Shown: positions 51,948 to 63,873 of the stretch, one piece after another
Numbering within the stretch: position 1 is the first letter of the stretch
Layout: each line of letters opens with the position of its first letter
DNA from: Halomonas getboli
GTDB taxonomy: Bacteria > Pseudomonadota > Gammaproteobacteria > Pseudomonadales > Halomonadaceae
Assembly: GCF_023094245.1 (NCBI RefSeq)
Contig: NZ_JALMEW010000001.1
Span: 672,657 to 736,656 of the forward strand
Direction: 5' to 3'
Length of the DNA stretch: 64,000 nucleotides
The notes under the pieces: model-generated
Told to the model about the DNA's origin: nothing
Databases searched by the model: none
The model's input: the letters and a program-made list of their open reading frames with translations, nothing else
Program-made: the position numbers and the translations under genes

Positions 51948-52682
51948 TCAGTCCTCGACGGCGACGCTCGCGGTCGCGGGTTCGCCGAGCCGGGCCACCA
52001 TGGCGGTGACCATGCGCGTGGAGTGATCGGCGGCCTTGTCGAGGAACTCCTCGAAGGACAGATGGTTGTCGCCGCCGCCGGCGATGTCGGACAGCGCGCG
52101 GATCACCACGAAGGGACAGCCGTAGAGATGGCAGGTCTGGGCGATGGCTGCGGCCTCCATCTCGGCGGCGAGCATGGTGGGGAAGCGCGAACGCGTCTTG
52201 GCCACCAGCTCGGGGCAGGCCATGAAGACGTCGCCGGTGGCGATCAGCCCCTCGACCACGCTGACCTCGTTCATCGCCTCGACGCACTCGCGGGCGACCG
52301 TCACCAGGCGCTGGTCGGGCAGATAGGCGGCCGGCATCTGCGGCACCTGGCCATGCTCGTAGCCGAACACCACGGCGTCGACATCGTGGTGGCGTACCTC
52401 GCTGGAGACCACCACGTCACCGATCTCGAGCCCTTCACCGAAGCCGCCGGCGGAGCCGGTGTTGATGATCGCTTCCGGCTGGTACATGTCCATCAGCAGG
52501 GTGGTGCCGATGGCGGCGTTCACCTTGCCGATCCCGGACTGCAGGATCACCACCTCGACGCCGTGCAGCCGGCCCTGGTGGAAGGTGGAGCCGACGTGGG
52601 TGCGGGTCTCGCGGTCCTCGAGCATGTCCGCCAGTCGGGCGACTTCCTGGGCCATGGCGCCGATGATGCCGATGCGTTTCAT
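51948..52682 (-). CDS. mtnN: 5'-methylthioadenosine/S-adenosylhomocysteine nucleosidase
   Basis: Splits SAH to adenine and S-ribosylhomocysteine (and MTA to methylthioribose), feeding LuxS. At 244 residues it has the usual length. MKRIGIIGAMAQEV at the N-terminus has the catalytic Glu, NTGSAGGF near 80 is the nucleoside site, and IRALSDIAGG near 200 holds the catalytic Asp. It sits next to luxS on the same strand, separated by a 60-base G-rich repeat. Gene order luxS - mtnN fits a coupled activated-methyl-cycle unit. Confidence 0.95.
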   Translation of the reverse strand: MKRIGIIGAMAQEVARLADMLEDRETRTHVGSTFHQGRLHGVEVVILQSGIGKVNAAIGTTLLMDMYQPEAIINTGSAGGFGEGLEIGDVVVSSEVRHHDVDAVVFGYEHGQVPQMPAAYLPDQRLVTVARECVEAMNEVSVVEGLIATGDVFMACPELVAKTRSRFPTMLAAEMEAAAIAQTCHLYGCPFVVIRALSDIAGGGDNHLSFEEFLDKAADHSTRMVTAMVARLGEPATASVAVED

Positions 52683-52702
52683 CTATCCGGTGTCTCCGCA
52701 GG

Positions 52703-52737
52703 GTGAAGGGAGTGAGGGGTTAGGGGGCGTGAGGCGG
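52703..52737. repeat. G-rich repeat copy between mtnN and luxS
   Basis: GAAGGGAGTGAGGGGTTAGG followed by GGGCGTGAGGCGG at 52705-52737. It matches the string at 23669-23694 (GAAGAGTGAGGAGTAAGG then CGTGAGGCG) apart from a few extra G residues and one substitution. A dispersed repeat of this genome is the simplest reading. Confidence 0.65.
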
Positions 52738-52745
52738 AGCGTCTG

Positions 52746-53219
52746 TCAGTCTTCGTCGCCGAAGACCTGGTGCCACTCGTCACGCTTGGCGATAAAGCCG
52801 CGGGCGATGTCCTTGGCGCCTTCCAGGCTGTGACTGGCGGCCCAGCCGCACTGCATCTCGTTGCAGGCGGGGACTTCGGTGGCTTCGAGCACGTCCTCGA
52901 GGGTCTTCTCGATCAGCGTCAGGATGCCGTCGTAGTCGTCGTGGTTGATCATCGCCCAGTAGAAGCCGGTCTGGCAGCCCATCGGACTGATATCGACGAC
53001 CTTGTCGGTATGGTTGCGCGACATCTCGGCCATCAGATGCTCGAGGGAGTGAAGGCCGGGCATCGCCATGTGATCCTGATTGGGCTGACAGATGCGCATG
53101 TCGTACTTGGTGATCTCGTCGCCGTGCTGACCGACGGTGACGCCGGCCAGACGGACGTAGGGTGCCTTCACCTTGGTGTGATCCAGGTTGAAGCTTTCGA
53201 CGTTCATCTTGTCGCTCAT
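52746..53219 (-). CDS. luxS: S-ribosylhomocysteine lyase (autoinducer-2 synthase)
   Basis: Converts S-ribosylhomocysteine to homocysteine and DPD, the AI-2 precursor. At 157 residues it is typical. The metal site is HSLEH (H57, H61) with the later Cys in ACNEMQCGW, and MGCQTGFY carries the catalytic Cys. It sits directly upstream of mtnN in the same direction, which gives the two consecutive steps of SAH recycling. GAGGAT precedes the ATG by 8 bases. Confidence 0.96.
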   Translation of the reverse strand: MSDKMNVESFNLDHTKVKAPYVRLAGVTVGQHGDEITKYDMRICQPNQDHMAMPGLHSLEHLMAEMSRNHTDKVVDISPMGCQTGFYWAMINHDDYDGILTLIEKTLEDVLEATEVPACNEMQCGWAASHSLEGAKDIARGFIAKRDEWHQVFGDED

Positions 53220-53326
53220 CGGGCGATCCTCGCGAGTCGGGGGAAATTAGCGGCACATTTTAACGAAATCGGGCCACGGGTGCACGGCAGCGGCCGGCCT
53301 CCGCGGCCCGTTTCGGGCGTGGCGCT

Positions 53327-54202
53327 TCAGCGCTCGCCCTTGGCGTCCATGGCGTCGTGCATCTCGGCGGCGAGCAGGGTGTTCTCGAGCAGCGAGGCGA
53401 CGGTCATCGGGCCCACACCGCCGGGGACCGGGGTGATGTAGCTGGCGCGGGCGGCGGCGGGCTCGAACTGCACGTCGCCGACCAGGCGGCCGTCGTCCTG
53501 GCGGTTGATGCCCACGTCGATGACGATGGCGTCGTCGCGCACCCACTCGCCCTTGACCAGCCCCGGGCGGCCCACCGCGACCACCAGCAGCTCGGCGCGG
53601 CGCACGTGCTCCTCGAGGTTGCGGGTGAAGCGGTGGCAGACGGTGGTGGTGCAGCCGGCCAGCATCAGCTCCAGCGCCATGGGGCGGCCGACGATGTTGG
53701 AAGCGCCGACCACGGTGGCGTCGAGGCCGCGGATGTCCACGCCGGTGTCCTGCAGCAGGGTGATGATGCCCTTGGGGGTGCAGGGGCGCAGCAGCGGCAG
53801 GCGCTGGGCCAGCCGTCCCAGGTTGTAGGGGTGGAAGCCGTCGACGTCCTTGTGCGGCAGGATGCGCTCGAGGATCGGGCGCGAGTCCAGATGCTCGGGC
53901 AGCGGCAGCTGGACCAGGATGCCGTCGACGCTCGGGTCGGCGTTGAGGCGGTCGACCAAGGCCTCGAGCTCGGCCTGGGCGGTCTCGGCGGGCAGCTCGT
54001 ACTTGATCGATTCGATGCCGGCTTCTTCGCAGGCGCGCTGCTTGTTGCGCACGTAGACGGAAGACGCCGGGTCTTCGCCCACCAGCACGACGGCCAGTCC
54101 GGGGACCCGTGCGCCGGCCTCGCGGCGTGCCTGCACCTGGCGTGCGACCTGCTGGCGGACTCGGGCGGCAATGGACTTGCCATCGATCAGTTGGGCGGAC
54201 AT
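53327..54202 (-). CDS. folD: Methylenetetrahydrofolate dehydrogenase / cyclohydrolase
   Basis: Bifunctional cytoplasmic enzyme of one-carbon metabolism (methylene-THF to formyl-THF). At 291 residues it has the normal length. It has the [14 protein letters not shown] stretch with the catalytic Lys, [26 protein letters not shown] (NADP site) and [16 protein letters not shown]. The start is ATG 54202 with an AGAGGAA SD; the open frame upstream of it is not coding. It is divergent from the tRNA operon. In many gammaproteobacteria folD lies beside tRNAs and tig, as here. Confidence 0.95.
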   Translation of the reverse strand: MSAQLIDGKSIAARVRQQVARQVQARREAGARVPGLAVVLVGEDPASSVYVRNKQRACEEAGIESIKYELPAETAQAELEALVDRLNADPSVDGILVQLPLPEHLDSRPILERILPHKDVDGFHPYNLGRLAQRLPLLRPCTPKGIITLLQDTGVDIRGLDATVVGASNIVGRPMALELMLAGCTTTVCHRFTRNLEEHVRRAELLVVAVGRPGLVKGEWVRDDAIVIDVGINRQDDGRLVGDVQFEPAAARASYITPVPGGVGPMTVASLLENTLLAAEMHDAMDAKGER

Positions 54203-54356
54203 CGAGATTTCCTCTGGATGAAAGACGGTGAGAAAAAAGAGGGGCGATTTTCGCATGAGCCGGCGTTCAGGCAAAGCGATCTCGTCGGCGCGGCCCGCGG
54301 GGAGGGCGGTCCAGGCGGTGCCGTGGGCTAACATCCTGATCAAAGGGCATTGTGGC

Positions 54357-54384
54357 TTGACGGACGCGGAGAGATCCGTAGAAT
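54357..54384 (+). promoter_or_regulatory. Sigma-70 promoter of the tRNA cluster
   Basis: TTGACG (54357-54362), a 16-base spacer and TAGAAT (54379-54384), with a GC-rich stretch ACGCAGCGC just after. This is the pattern of a strong, stringently controlled stable-RNA promoter. It lies 53 bases before tRNA-Pro. Confidence 0.75.
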
Positions 54385-54437
54385 ACGCAGCGCTCGATGA
54401 GGCCCCTGCGGCGGCGTCGAGGCCGTGCAAGAGCCGG

Positions 54438-54514
54438 CGGGGTGTAGCGCAGTCTGGTAGCGCGCCTGCTTTGGGAGCAGGATGTCGGGGGTTCAAATCC
54501 CTCCACCCCGACCA
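54438..54514 (+). tRNA. tRNA-Pro (anticodon TGG)
   Basis: A 77-nt tRNA with CCA encoded. The anticodon stem is CCTGC/GCAGG and the loop TTTGGGA, giving anticodon TGG. The acceptor stem CGGGGTG pairs with CACCCCG, and the T loop GTTCAAATC is standard. Confidence 0.96.
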
Positions 54515-54521
54515 CAAGCTG

Positions 54522-54548
54522 TTGATTGAATAGAAAAAAATCAATTTT
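54522..54548 (+). terminator. Weak hairpin after tRNA-Pro
   Basis: TTGATT (54522-54527) pairs with AATCAA (54539-54544) across a loop of A residues, followed by TTTT. A short, AT-rich stem; it may give only partial termination and so let downstream tRNAs be transcribed. Confidence 0.4.
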
Positions 54549-54581
54549 CTGCTTGCGGTAAGATGCTCGGGAACGTAGAAT

Positions 54582-54658
54582 GCGCCCATAGCTCAACCGG
54601 ATAGAGCAACGGCCTTCTAAGCCGTAGGTTGCAGGTTCGAGTCCTGCTGGGCGTGCCA
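54582..54658 (+). tRNA. tRNA-Arg (anticodon TCT)
   Basis: A 77-nt tRNA with CCA encoded. The acceptor GCGCCCA pairs with TGGGCGT, with a G-T pair at the end. The anticodon stem ACGGC/GCCGT surrounds the loop CTTCTAA, giving anticodon TCT. Confidence 0.95.
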
Positions 54659-54706
54659 CCGTGGTGGCGTCTATGTAGGCTCGTGACGGTCGAGCGAAAT
54701 CGAAAT

Positions 54707-54782
54707 GGTGGATGTAGCTCAGTGGTAGAGCCCCGGATTGTGGCTCCGGTGGTCGTGGGTTCGATCCCCATCATCCACCCCA
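54707..54782 (+). tRNA. tRNA-His (anticodon GTG), copy 1
   Basis: A 76-nt tRNA beginning with the extra G at -1 that is typical of tRNA-His. The acceptor stem GTGGATG pairs with CATCCAC, and the anticodon loop TTGTGGC sits between CCGGA and TCCGG. CCA is encoded. Confidence 0.96.
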
Positions 54783-54803
54783 TTTCGATATCACCCAGGC
54801 AGT

Positions 54804-54879
54804 GGTGGATGTAGCTCAGTGGTAGAGCCCCGGATTGTGGCTCCGGTGGTCGTGGGTTCGATCCCCATCATCCACCCCA
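54804..54879 (+). tRNA. tRNA-His (anticodon GTG), copy 2
   Basis: Identical in sequence to copy 1 (76 nt, G-1 present, CCA encoded), 21 bases downstream. A tandem duplication of the tRNA-His gene. Confidence 0.96.
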
Positions 54880-55051
54880 TTGCCTCCCTTCCCAGTCGTT
54901 CCTTGGTTTTTATTGCATTCGAATCATGACGTTGCCGCCCATTTCGGGTGTGCGGCGGATTTCTCGTGTCAGCCTGTCGTGCGTCACGGCGCTCTAGCGC
55001 AGGATGGTGGCATCGGCGCGGGTGGCGATACCGGAAATTCGCCGCCGGACC

Positions 55052-55080
55052 CTTGTGTTGCCGGCCTGTCGTCCCCATGT
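55052..55080 (+). promoter_or_regulatory. Sigma-32-like promoter upstream of tig
   Basis: CTTGTGT (55052-55058), 14-base spacer, CCCCATGT (55073-55080), preceded by CCC-rich bases. It matches the heat-shock -10 (CCCCATNT) well and the -35 only partly. It is one of three such sites with the same spacing in this protease/chaperone block. The rest of the 320-base gap 54880-55201 shows only the second promoter noted next. Confidence 0.5.
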
Positions 55081-55126
55081 GAACACCCATGGCGCTTGCC
55101 AGTGCTCGGCGGGATTCATAGAATTC

Positions 55127-55156
55127 TTGCCCTTGAACGTTTGAACGCTTTATACG
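55127..55156 (+). promoter_or_regulatory. Sigma-70-like promoter upstream of tig
   Basis: TTGCCC (55127-55132), 18-base spacer, TATACG (55151-55156). It lies about 45 bases before the tig start. A GAGGA SD lies at 55191-55195. Confidence 0.45.
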
Positions 55157-55201
55157 CAGCGCTTTTACACACAGAACGCCCCAGTCGGTAGAGGACCATT
55201 C

Positions 55202-56554
55202 ATGCAAGTTTCCGTCGATACGACCTCCCAGATTGAACGCCGCATCAAGGTGCAGGTGCCGGCCGCCGAAATCGACGAGGCCGTCGCCTCTCGCCTCAAG
55301 GATGCCGCCAAGAACGTGCGCCTGGACGGCTTCCGCCAGGGCAAGGTGCCGATGTCCGTGATCCGCCAGCGCTACGGCCGCGGCGTGCGTGACGAGGTGG
55401 TCGGCGAGGTGATGCGCGAGCGTTACGTCAAGGCCATCACCGACGAGAACCTGAACCCGGCCGGCTACCCGCAGATCGAAGCCGACGTCAACGAGGCCGG
55501 CAAGGACCTCGAGTTCACCGCGACCCTGGAGATCTATCCGGAAGTCGAGCTGGCCTCCATCGAGGGCACCGAAGTCGAGCGTCCGGTGGTCGAAGTGACC
55601 GACGCGGACGTCGACGAGATGATCGAGACCCTGCGCAAGCAGAACGCCGACTGGGAAGAGGTCGAGCGTGCCGCCGAAGACGGCGACCAGCTCAACATCG
55701 ACTTCCAGGGCTACCTGGGCGACGAGCCGTTCGAAGGCGGCAGCGCCGAAGGCCACGACCTGGTGATCGGCTCCGGCAGCTTCATCCCGGGCTTCGAAGA
55801 GCAGCTGATCGGCGCCAAGGCCGGTGAGGACAAGGAGCTCAAGGTCACCTTCCCCGAGGACTACCAGGCCGAGCAGCTGGCCGGTCAGGAAGCGACCTTC
55901 AAGGTCAAGGTCAACGGCGTCAAGGCGCAGTCGCTGCCCGAGATCGATGCCGCCTTCGTCGAGAAGTTCGGCGTCGACGACGGCGATCTGGCCAAGTTCC
56001 GTGACGAGATCACCAAGAACATGACCCGCGAGGCCACCCAGGCCGTCGATAACCGCGTCAAGCAGCAGGTGCTCGACGCGCTGAAGAAGGCCAACGACAT
56101 CCCGGTGCCGCAGGCCCTGATCCAGCAGGAGACCGACGGCCTCAAGCGTCAGGCTGCCCAGCAGTTCGGCCTTGGCGAAGACTTCGACGTCAGCCAGCTG
56201 CCCAACGAGCTGTTCGCCGAGCAGGCCAAGAGCCGCGTGCAGATCGGCCTGCTGCTGGCCGAAGTGATCAAGGTCAACGAGCTCGAGGTCTCCGACGACG
56301 AGATCAAGGCCAAGGTCGAGGAGCTGGCCCAGCAGTACCAGGAGCCGGAGCAGGTCGTCGAGTACTACATGGGCAACGACCAGATGAAGGATCAGGTCAA
56401 GTCCGCGGTGCTCGAAGAGAAGGCCGTCGACGTGCTGCTGGCCCAGGCCAGCGTCAAGGACGTCGAGATGAGCTATCAGGATGCGCTGGCCGCCGCTCAG
56501 CAGCAGGGTGGCGACGCCGACGAAGAGGCCGACGAGGCCGAAGCCCAGGCCTGA
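55202..56554 (+). CDS. tig: Trigger factor
   Basis: Ribosome-bound chaperone with peptidyl-prolyl isomerase activity that holds nascent chains. At 450 residues it has the usual length. The N-terminal ribosome-binding domain has the conserved GFRQGKVPMSVIRQRYG (GFRxGKxP) near residues 41-57. The FKBP-type PPIase domain follows (GDQLNIDFQGYLGDEPFEGG region near 160), then the long helical arms and an acidic C-terminus rich in Asp/Glu/Ala, which fits halophile proteins. ATG 55202 has a GAGGA SD. It precedes clpP and clpX in the classic order. Confidence 0.97.
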   Translation: MQVSVDTTSQIERRIKVQVPAAEIDEAVASRLKDAAKNVRLDGFRQGKVPMSVIRQRYGRGVRDEVVGEVMRERYVKAITDENLNPAGYPQIEADVNEAGKDLEFTATLEIYPEVELASIEGTEVERPVVEVTDADVDEMIETLRKQNADWEEVERAAEDGDQLNIDFQGYLGDEPFEGGSAEGHDLVIGSGSFIPGFEEQLIGAKAGEDKELKVTFPEDYQAEQLAGQEATFKVKVNGVKAQSLPEIDAAFVEKFGVDDGDLAKFRDEITKNMTREATQAVDNRVKQQVLDALKKANDIPVPQALIQQETDGLKRQAAQQFGLGEDFDVSQLPNELFAEQAKSRVQIGLLLAEVIKVNELEVSDDEIKAKVEELAQQYQEPEQVVEYYMGNDQMKDQVKSAVLEEKAVDVLLAQASVKDVEMSYQDALAAAQQQGGDADEEADEAEAQA

Positions 56555-56563
56555 TGGCCGTTT

Positions 56564-56594
56564 CCGCCTTCCCGTCCGTCTGGCGGGAGGGCGG
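56564..56594 (+). terminator. Hairpin between tig and clpP
   Basis: CCGCCTTCCCG (56564-56574) pairs with CGGGAGGGCGG (56584-56594) with one G-T wobble. There is no clear T-run after it, so partial termination or RNA stabilisation is likely. Confidence 0.5.
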
Positions 56595-56661
56595 TCGTCT
56601 CGCCGGGGCGCGCTGATCGGCGATCGCTCGCGGCGTTTTTCCGCCGTCATGAAGGCGCGGC

Positions 56662-56690
56662 GTTGAATAGTCCGCTATTCACCCCCATCT
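56662..56690 (+). promoter_or_regulatory. Sigma-32-like promoter of clpP
   Basis: GTTGAAT (56662-56668), 14-base spacer, CCCCATCT (56683-56690). It closely fits the heat-shock consensus CTTGAAA-N-CCCCATNT and lies about 98 bases before the clpP start. Confidence 0.7.
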
Positions 56691-56787
56691 CTTCCTGAGG
56701 TAAGAAAACACCGTGACCCTCCGCGAGATCAGCCAGCCCGGCGGGCGACTGGTGTCGCCCCCACACATCGGACGCAAGGACATCACC

Positions 56788-57408
<621 letters not shown>

Positions 57409-57446
57409 TAGCGTGAAATCAACCACGCTGTGATTACGTGATTCCC

Positions 57447-57464
57447 GGCGGCCCGCGGGCCGCC
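57447..57464 (+). promoter_or_regulatory. Perfect GC palindrome in the clpP-clpX gap
   Basis: An 18-base perfect palindrome, GGCGGCCCGCGGGCCGCC, 20 bases before clpX. It could form a tight RNA hairpin that tunes clpX expression, or a processing site. No T-run follows it. Confidence 0.5.
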
Positions 57465-57484
57465 GCTGCGAGAGAGGTACGCGA

Positions 57485-58762
57485 ATGGCCGACGGCAAAG
57501 GCAAGGACGAAGGCGGCAAGCTGCTGTACTGCTCGTTCTGCGGCAAGAACCAGAACGAAGTGCGCAAGCTGATTGCCGGCCCGTCCGTCTATATCTGCGA
57601 TGAGTGTGTCGATCTGTGCAACGACATCATTCGCGAGGAGGTGCTCGATGCCGATGCCGAGAGCGACGAAGAGCGTCTTCCTGCCCCCCGCGAGATTCGT
57701 CACACCCTCGACGACTACGTGATCGGCCAGGACCGCGCCAAGATGGTGCTGTCGGTGGCGGTCTACAACCACTACAAGCGGCTTCGCCATGCGTCCAAGG
57801 ACGAGGTGGAGCTCGGCAAGTCGAACATCCTGCTGATCGGCCCGACCGGCAGCGGCAAGACGCTGCTGGCCGAGACGCTCGCGCGGCTGCTCAACGTGCC
57901 GTTCACCATCGCCGATGCCACCACGCTCACCGAGGCGGGCTACGTCGGCGAGGATGTCGAGAACATCATCCAGAAGCTGCTGCAGAAGTGCGACTACGAC
58001 GTGGACAAGGCCCAGCGCGGCATCGTCTACATCGACGAGATCGACAAGATCTCGCGCAAGTCGGATAACCCGTCCATCACCCGGGACGTGTCCGGTGAGG
58101 GCGTGCAGCAGGCGCTGCTCAAGCTGATCGAGGGCACCACCGCCTCGGTGCCGCCCCAGGGCGGCCGCAAGCATCCGCAGCAGGAGTTCGTCCAGGTCGA
58201 CACCACCAACATGCTGTTCATCGTCGGCGGCGCCTTCGCCGGCCTCGACAAGGTCATTCGTGACCGCGCCGAGAAGGGCGGCATCGGCTTCAACGCCGAG
58301 GTGAAGAGCAAGGACGAGACCAAGGGCGTCGGCGACCTGCTGATGGATGTGGAGCCCGAGGATCTGGTCAAGTTCGGCCTGATTCCCGAGTTCGTCGGTC
58401 GTCTGCCGGTGATCGCGACCCTGACCGAGCTCTCCGAGGATGCGCTGATCCAGATCCTCACCGAGCCGAAGAACTCGCTGATCAAGCAGTACGGTCGGCT
58501 GTTCGAGATGGAAAACGTGGAGCTCGACTTCCGCGAGGACGCCCTGCGCGCCGTGGCCCACAAGGCCATGGAACGCAAGACTGGGGCGCGCGGCCTGCGC
58601 TCCATCCTCGAGTCGGTGCTGCTCGACACCATGTACGAGATTCCGTCCCTGGAAGGCGTCTCCAAGGTGGTGATCGATGCTTCCGTCATCGCCGGCGAAA
58701 GCGAGCCGCTGCTGATCTACTCCCAGCAGGAATCGCCGAAGGTCGACGGCACCGACGGCTGA
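57485..58762 (+). CDS. clpX: ATP-dependent Clp protease ATPase subunit ClpX
   Basis: Hexameric AAA+ unfoldase that feeds ClpP. The 425-residue protein has the N-terminal zinc-binding domain (CSFCGKNQ ... CDECVDLC), Walker A GPTGSGKT, Walker B YIDEIDKI, the GFNAEV region, and the sensor-2 GARGLRSI. An IGF-type loop for ClpP binding is expected (a KGGIGFNA segment near 280). Length and motifs are complete. It ends 50 bases before a strong terminator. Confidence 0.97.
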   Translation: MADGKGKDEGGKLLYCSFCGKNQNEVRKLIAGPSVYICDECVDLCNDIIREEVLDADAESDEERLPAPREIRHTLDDYVIGQDRAKMVLSVAVYNHYKRLRHASKDEVELGKSNILLIGPTGSGKTLLAETLARLLNVPFTIADATTLTEAGYVGEDVENIIQKLLQKCDYDVDKAQRGIVYIDEIDKISRKSDNPSITRDVSGEGVQQALLKLIEGTTASVPPQGGRKHPQQEFVQVDTTNMLFIVGGAFAGLDKVIRDRAEKGGIGFNAEVKSKDETKGVGDLLMDVEPEDLVKFGLIPEFVGRLPVIATLTELSEDALIQILTEPKNSLIKQYGRLFEMENVELDFREDALRAVAHKAMERKTGARGLRSILESVLLDTMYEIPSLEGVSKVVIDASVIAGESEPLLIYSQQESPKVDGTDG

Positions 58763-58812
58763 GACGCCCGTCTCGCGCCGGTGCGGCGCCCCGAAGAGGG
58801 CGCCGTCGATCC

Positions 58813-58842
58813 AAGGGCCGCCCCCCGGCGGCCCTTTTCTTT
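58813..58842 (+). terminator. Intrinsic terminator after clpX
   Basis: AAGGGCCGCC (58813-58822) pairs with GGCGGCCCTT (58827-58836) across a 4-base loop, followed by TTCTTT. It separates clpX from lon, so lon needs its own promoter. Confidence 0.9.
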
Positions 58843-58861
58843 GCGCCGTCATTGCCCTGGC

Positions 58862-58890
58862 CTTGCAATGCCGCGTCATCGCCCCCATTC
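58862..58890 (+). promoter_or_regulatory. Sigma-32-like promoter of lon
   Basis: CTTGCAA (58862-58868), 14-base spacer, CCCCATTC (58883-58890). It fits the heat-shock consensus with only minor differences and lies about 38 bases before the lon start. Confidence 0.72.
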
Positions 58891-58928
58891 CTTGGGTATC
58901 TCCACTGATCGTTTGAGGAAGGTCTGCG

Positions 58929-61337
<2,409 letters not shown>

Positions 61338-61354
61338 CGACTATTTTTTCCACT

Positions 61355-61376
61355 TGCCGGGGCGAAAACCCCGGCA
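61355..61376 (+). terminator. Hairpin after lon
   Basis: TGCCGGGG (61355-61362) pairs with CCCCGGCA (61369-61376), loop CGAAAA. A T-run lies before the hairpin rather than after it, so its strength as a terminator is doubtful. Confidence 0.5.
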
Positions 61377-61402
61377 TGGTGGGGATTGTCAGGGAAGGTT
61401 GC

Positions 61403-61432
61403 TTGACACGTCTTTCATCGCATTGCTATAAA
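61403..61432 (+). promoter_or_regulatory. hupB: Sigma-70 promoter of hupB
   Basis: A perfect -35 TTGACA (61403-61408), an 18-base spacer and TATAAA (61427-61432). This is the strongest sigma-70 site in the window and lies about 82 bases before hupB. Confidence 0.85.
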
Positions 61433-61514
61433 CTATCGCCATGCTGTGATCGCGTCAGTCAGCCGTAAGTCTCGCCGATTAGAGCCAATTTACGTAACAG
61501 TCAAGGGGTGAAGT

Positions 61515-61787
61515 GTGAACAAGTCCGAGCTGATCGAAGCCATTGCTGCGTCTGCCGATATTCCGAAGGCAGCCGCCTCTCGTGCGCTGGATGCCATGGT
61601 CGATGCCGTGGCGGACAGCCTGAAGAAGGGCGACAGCGTCTCCCTGGTGGGTTTTGGCACTTTCACCGTCAAGGAGCGTGCTGCGCGCACCGGCCGTAAC
61701 CCGCAGACCGGTGCGCCGATCGAGATCAGCGCCGCCAAGGTGCCGAGCTTCAAGGCCGGCAAGGCGCTCAAGGATTCCGTCAACTAA
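61515..61787 (+). CDS. hupB: DNA-binding protein HU-beta
   Basis: A 90-residue nucleoid protein that bends DNA as a dimer. It has the N-terminal [30 protein letters not shown] with the conserved GRNP arm and a [14 protein letters not shown] end. GTG start at 61515 has AAGGGG upstream (61503-61508). It lies between lon and ppiD, the classic order. Its strong promoter fits an abundant protein. Confidence 0.97.
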   Translation: MNKSELIEAIAASADIPKAAASRALDAMVDAVADSLKKGDSVSLVGFGTFTVKERAARTGRNPQTGAPIEISAAKVPSFKAGKALKDSVN

Positions 61788-61826
61788 GGACACGGCCTTG
61801 CCGTCATCCTGATCGACGTTTCCCTA

Positions 61827-61858
61827 CAGGCGCACCGCTGTCGCGGTGCGCCTGTTTC
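61827..61858 (+). terminator. Intrinsic terminator after hupB
   Basis: A perfect 12-bp stem: CAGGCGCACCGC (61827-61838) pairs with 61843-61854 across the loop TGTC, followed by TTTCGTTTC. Confidence 0.88.
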
Positions 61859-61963
61859 GTTTCGGGGCCCGTCGGCGCCGGGCGAGCCTGTCGCCCCGTC
61901 GCGTGGCCAGTACGGACGCCTGTAAGATGTGCGTCCTGACCCAAGAGATCCGCAGAGGCCTGC

Positions 61964-63784
61964 ATGCTGCAAAGTATTCGTGACCGCTCCACCAGTTGGG
62001 GCGCCAAGATCCTGGTCGGCGCCGTGGTGGCCGCCATGGCGCTGTTCGGCGTGGAGTCCCTGGTGGGGCTGCTGAACAGCGATGGCGAAGACGTCGCCAA
62101 GGTCAACGGCGAGTCGATCACGCGTCAGCAGCTCGAGCTGCAGGTGCAGCGAGCCATCCGCAGCGGCCAGGTGCCACCGGAGCAGGAGCGTCAGCTGCGT
62201 GCCGAGACGCTCGACAACCTGATCACCAACCGACTGCTGACCCAGTATGCCGAAGAGGGTGGGCTGCACCTGTCGGAGGCGCAGATCGATCAGCTGATCG
62301 TCACCCTGCCGGAGTTCCAGGACGCCAACGGCCGCTTCGACAGCGAGCTGTTCAAGAATCGCCTGGCCAGCGCCGGCTTCACGCCGATTTCCTTCCGCGC
62401 CCAGCTGCGCGAGGACATGAAGCGTCGCCAGCTCCAGCAGGGTCTGGCGGTCAGCGAGTTCAGCCTGCCGAGCGAGCAGGAGCGCCTGGCCGAGCTGCAG
62501 CGCCAGACGCGCACCTTCCGCCACTATGCCCTGACGCCGGACGATCTGGAGGCGATGCCCGAGGTCAGCGACGCCGATCTCCAGACTTACTACGACGCTC
62601 ATGCCGACGCCTACCAGCGCCCCGAACAGGTGAAGCTGTCCTATGTGGTGCTCGACAAGCAGGCCATGGCCGACGCCGCCGAGGTCTCCGAAGACGCGGT
62701 GCGCCAGGCCTGGCAGGCCGAGGCTGCCGACGTCGACCGCCGCGTCTCGCATATCATGGTGAGCTTCGGCGACCAGCGGACGCGCGAGCAGGCGCGGGCG
62801 CGCCTCGAAGAGGTCAAGGCGAAGCTGGCCCAGGGCGAGTCGTTCGCCGACCTGGCCGCCGAGTATTCCGACGACACCTCCACCAGCGACGAGGGCGGCG
62901 ATCTGGGCGTGATCAGCCGCGGCTTCTTCGGTCAGGCCTTCGAGGATGCGGCCTTCGCCCTCGACAAGGGTCAGGTCTCGGATATCGTCGAGACCGACAA
63001 CGGCCTGCACCTGATCAAGGTCACCGAGCTCGATCGCCCGCCGTTCGAGCAGGAGCGCGATCGCCTGCGCCAGCAGGTGGCGATGAAGCAGGTGGAGGAT
63101 GCCTTCAACGACCGGGCCCAGAAGCTGATCGACGAGAGTTTCGCCGCCGAGGATCTGACCAGCGTGGCCGACGATCTCGGCCTCGAGCTCCAGCAGAGCG
63201 ACTGGGTCAGCCGCGACGCCGCCGACGGTGTGCTGTCAGAGCCCGGCGTGATGCGCCAGGCTTTCAGCGCCGACGTATTGGAGGAAGGCTTCAACAGCGA
63301 AGTGATCGAGCTGGACGACGACCGTCGCCTGGTGCTGCACGTGATCGATCACCGAGACGCCACCACGCTGCCGCTGGACGAGGTGCGTGACCGGGTCGTG
63401 GCCGCCGTGAAGGCCGACAAGACCCGCGAGGCCCTGGAGGCCCGTGCCGACGACATGCTGGCCTCGCTGCGCAACGGCGACACCCTGGGCCTCGACTGGC
63501 AGCGCGCCGAGGCGCTGAGCCGTCAGGCCGACAGCGATCTCGCCCAGCCGGTGATCCAGGCCGCCTTCCGCCTGCCGCATCCGTCCGACGGCGAGACCGT
63601 CTACGGCCGCGCCGTCGACGGCCAGCGTGTGGTGCTGCTAGGCCTCGAGTCCGTCACCCAGGGCGAGCCCAACGAGCAGATCGAGTCCTTCGTGGCGCGC
63701 ATGGCCAATCAGCTGCGAGCACAGGCCGCGGTGACCGGCCTGCTCGATCAGCTGCGTGATGACGCTAAGATCGAGCGGCCCTGA
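61964..63784 (+). CDS. ppiD: Periplasmic folding chaperone PpiD (SurA/parvulin family)
   Basis: Inner-membrane-anchored periplasmic chaperone that helps outer-membrane proteins leave the Sec translocon. A single helix near residues 15-34 is followed by a SurA-like N-terminal domain and one parvulin-type PPIase domain (VSHIMVSFGD near 263 to a NGLHLIKVTEL end near 355). At 606 residues it has the usual PpiD length. The C-terminal part ends in a QAAVTGLLDQLRDD helix. ATG 61964 is the first in-frame start after the hupB terminator; it shows only a weak purine-rich SD. Confidence 0.93.
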   Translation: MLQSIRDRSTSWGAKILVGAVVAAMALFGVESLVGLLNSDGEDVAKVNGESITRQQLELQVQRAIRSGQVPPEQERQLRAETLDNLITNRLLTQYAEEGGLHLSEAQIDQLIVTLPEFQDANGRFDSELFKNRLASAGFTPISFRAQLREDMKRRQLQQGLAVSEFSLPSEQERLAELQRQTRTFRHYALTPDDLEAMPEVSDADLQTYYDAHADAYQRPEQVKLSYVVLDKQAMADAAEVSEDAVRQAWQAEAADVDRRVSHIMVSFGDQRTREQARARLEEVKAKLAQGESFADLAAEYSDDTSTSDEGGDLGVISRGFFGQAFEDAAFALDKGQVSDIVETDNGLHLIKVTELDRPPFEQERDRLRQQVAMKQVEDAFNDRAQKLIDESFAAEDLTSVADDLGLELQQSDWVSRDAADGVLSEPGVMRQAFSADVLEEGFNSEVIELDDDRRLVLHVIDHRDATTLPLDEVRDRVVAAVKADKTREALEARADDMLASLRNGDTLGLDWQRAEALSRQADSDLAQPVIQAAFRLPHPSDGETVYGRAVDGQRVVLLGLESVTQGEPNEQIESFVARMANQLRAQAAVTGLLDQLRDDAKIERP

Positions 63785-63818
63785 CGGGAAGCGCCGAGCT
63801 ACAAGCGCCGAGCGACAA

Positions 63819-63854
63819 GCAACCCCGAAGGTGGAAGCCTTCGGGGTTGCTTTT
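63819..63854 (+). terminator. Intrinsic terminator after ppiD
   Basis: A perfect 13-bp stem: GCAACCCCGAAGG (63819-63831) pairs with 63838-63850 across a 6-base loop, followed by TTTT. A GCGCCGAGC(T/G)ACAA unit occurs twice in tandem just before it (63791-63818). Confidence 0.92.
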
Positions 63855-63873
63855 GCTGTAGCGGGTCTTATGC

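Noticed and set aside
52683..53326. SAM or SAH riboswitch near luxS/mtnN
   Set aside because: No recognisable conserved riboswitch core was found upstream of luxS or in the luxS-mtnN gap; the latter is only a G-rich repeat.
54203..54589. N-terminal extension of FolD
   Set aside because: The extra residues overlap the tRNA-Pro gene and are not conserved; ATG 54202 has a good SD and gives the standard length.
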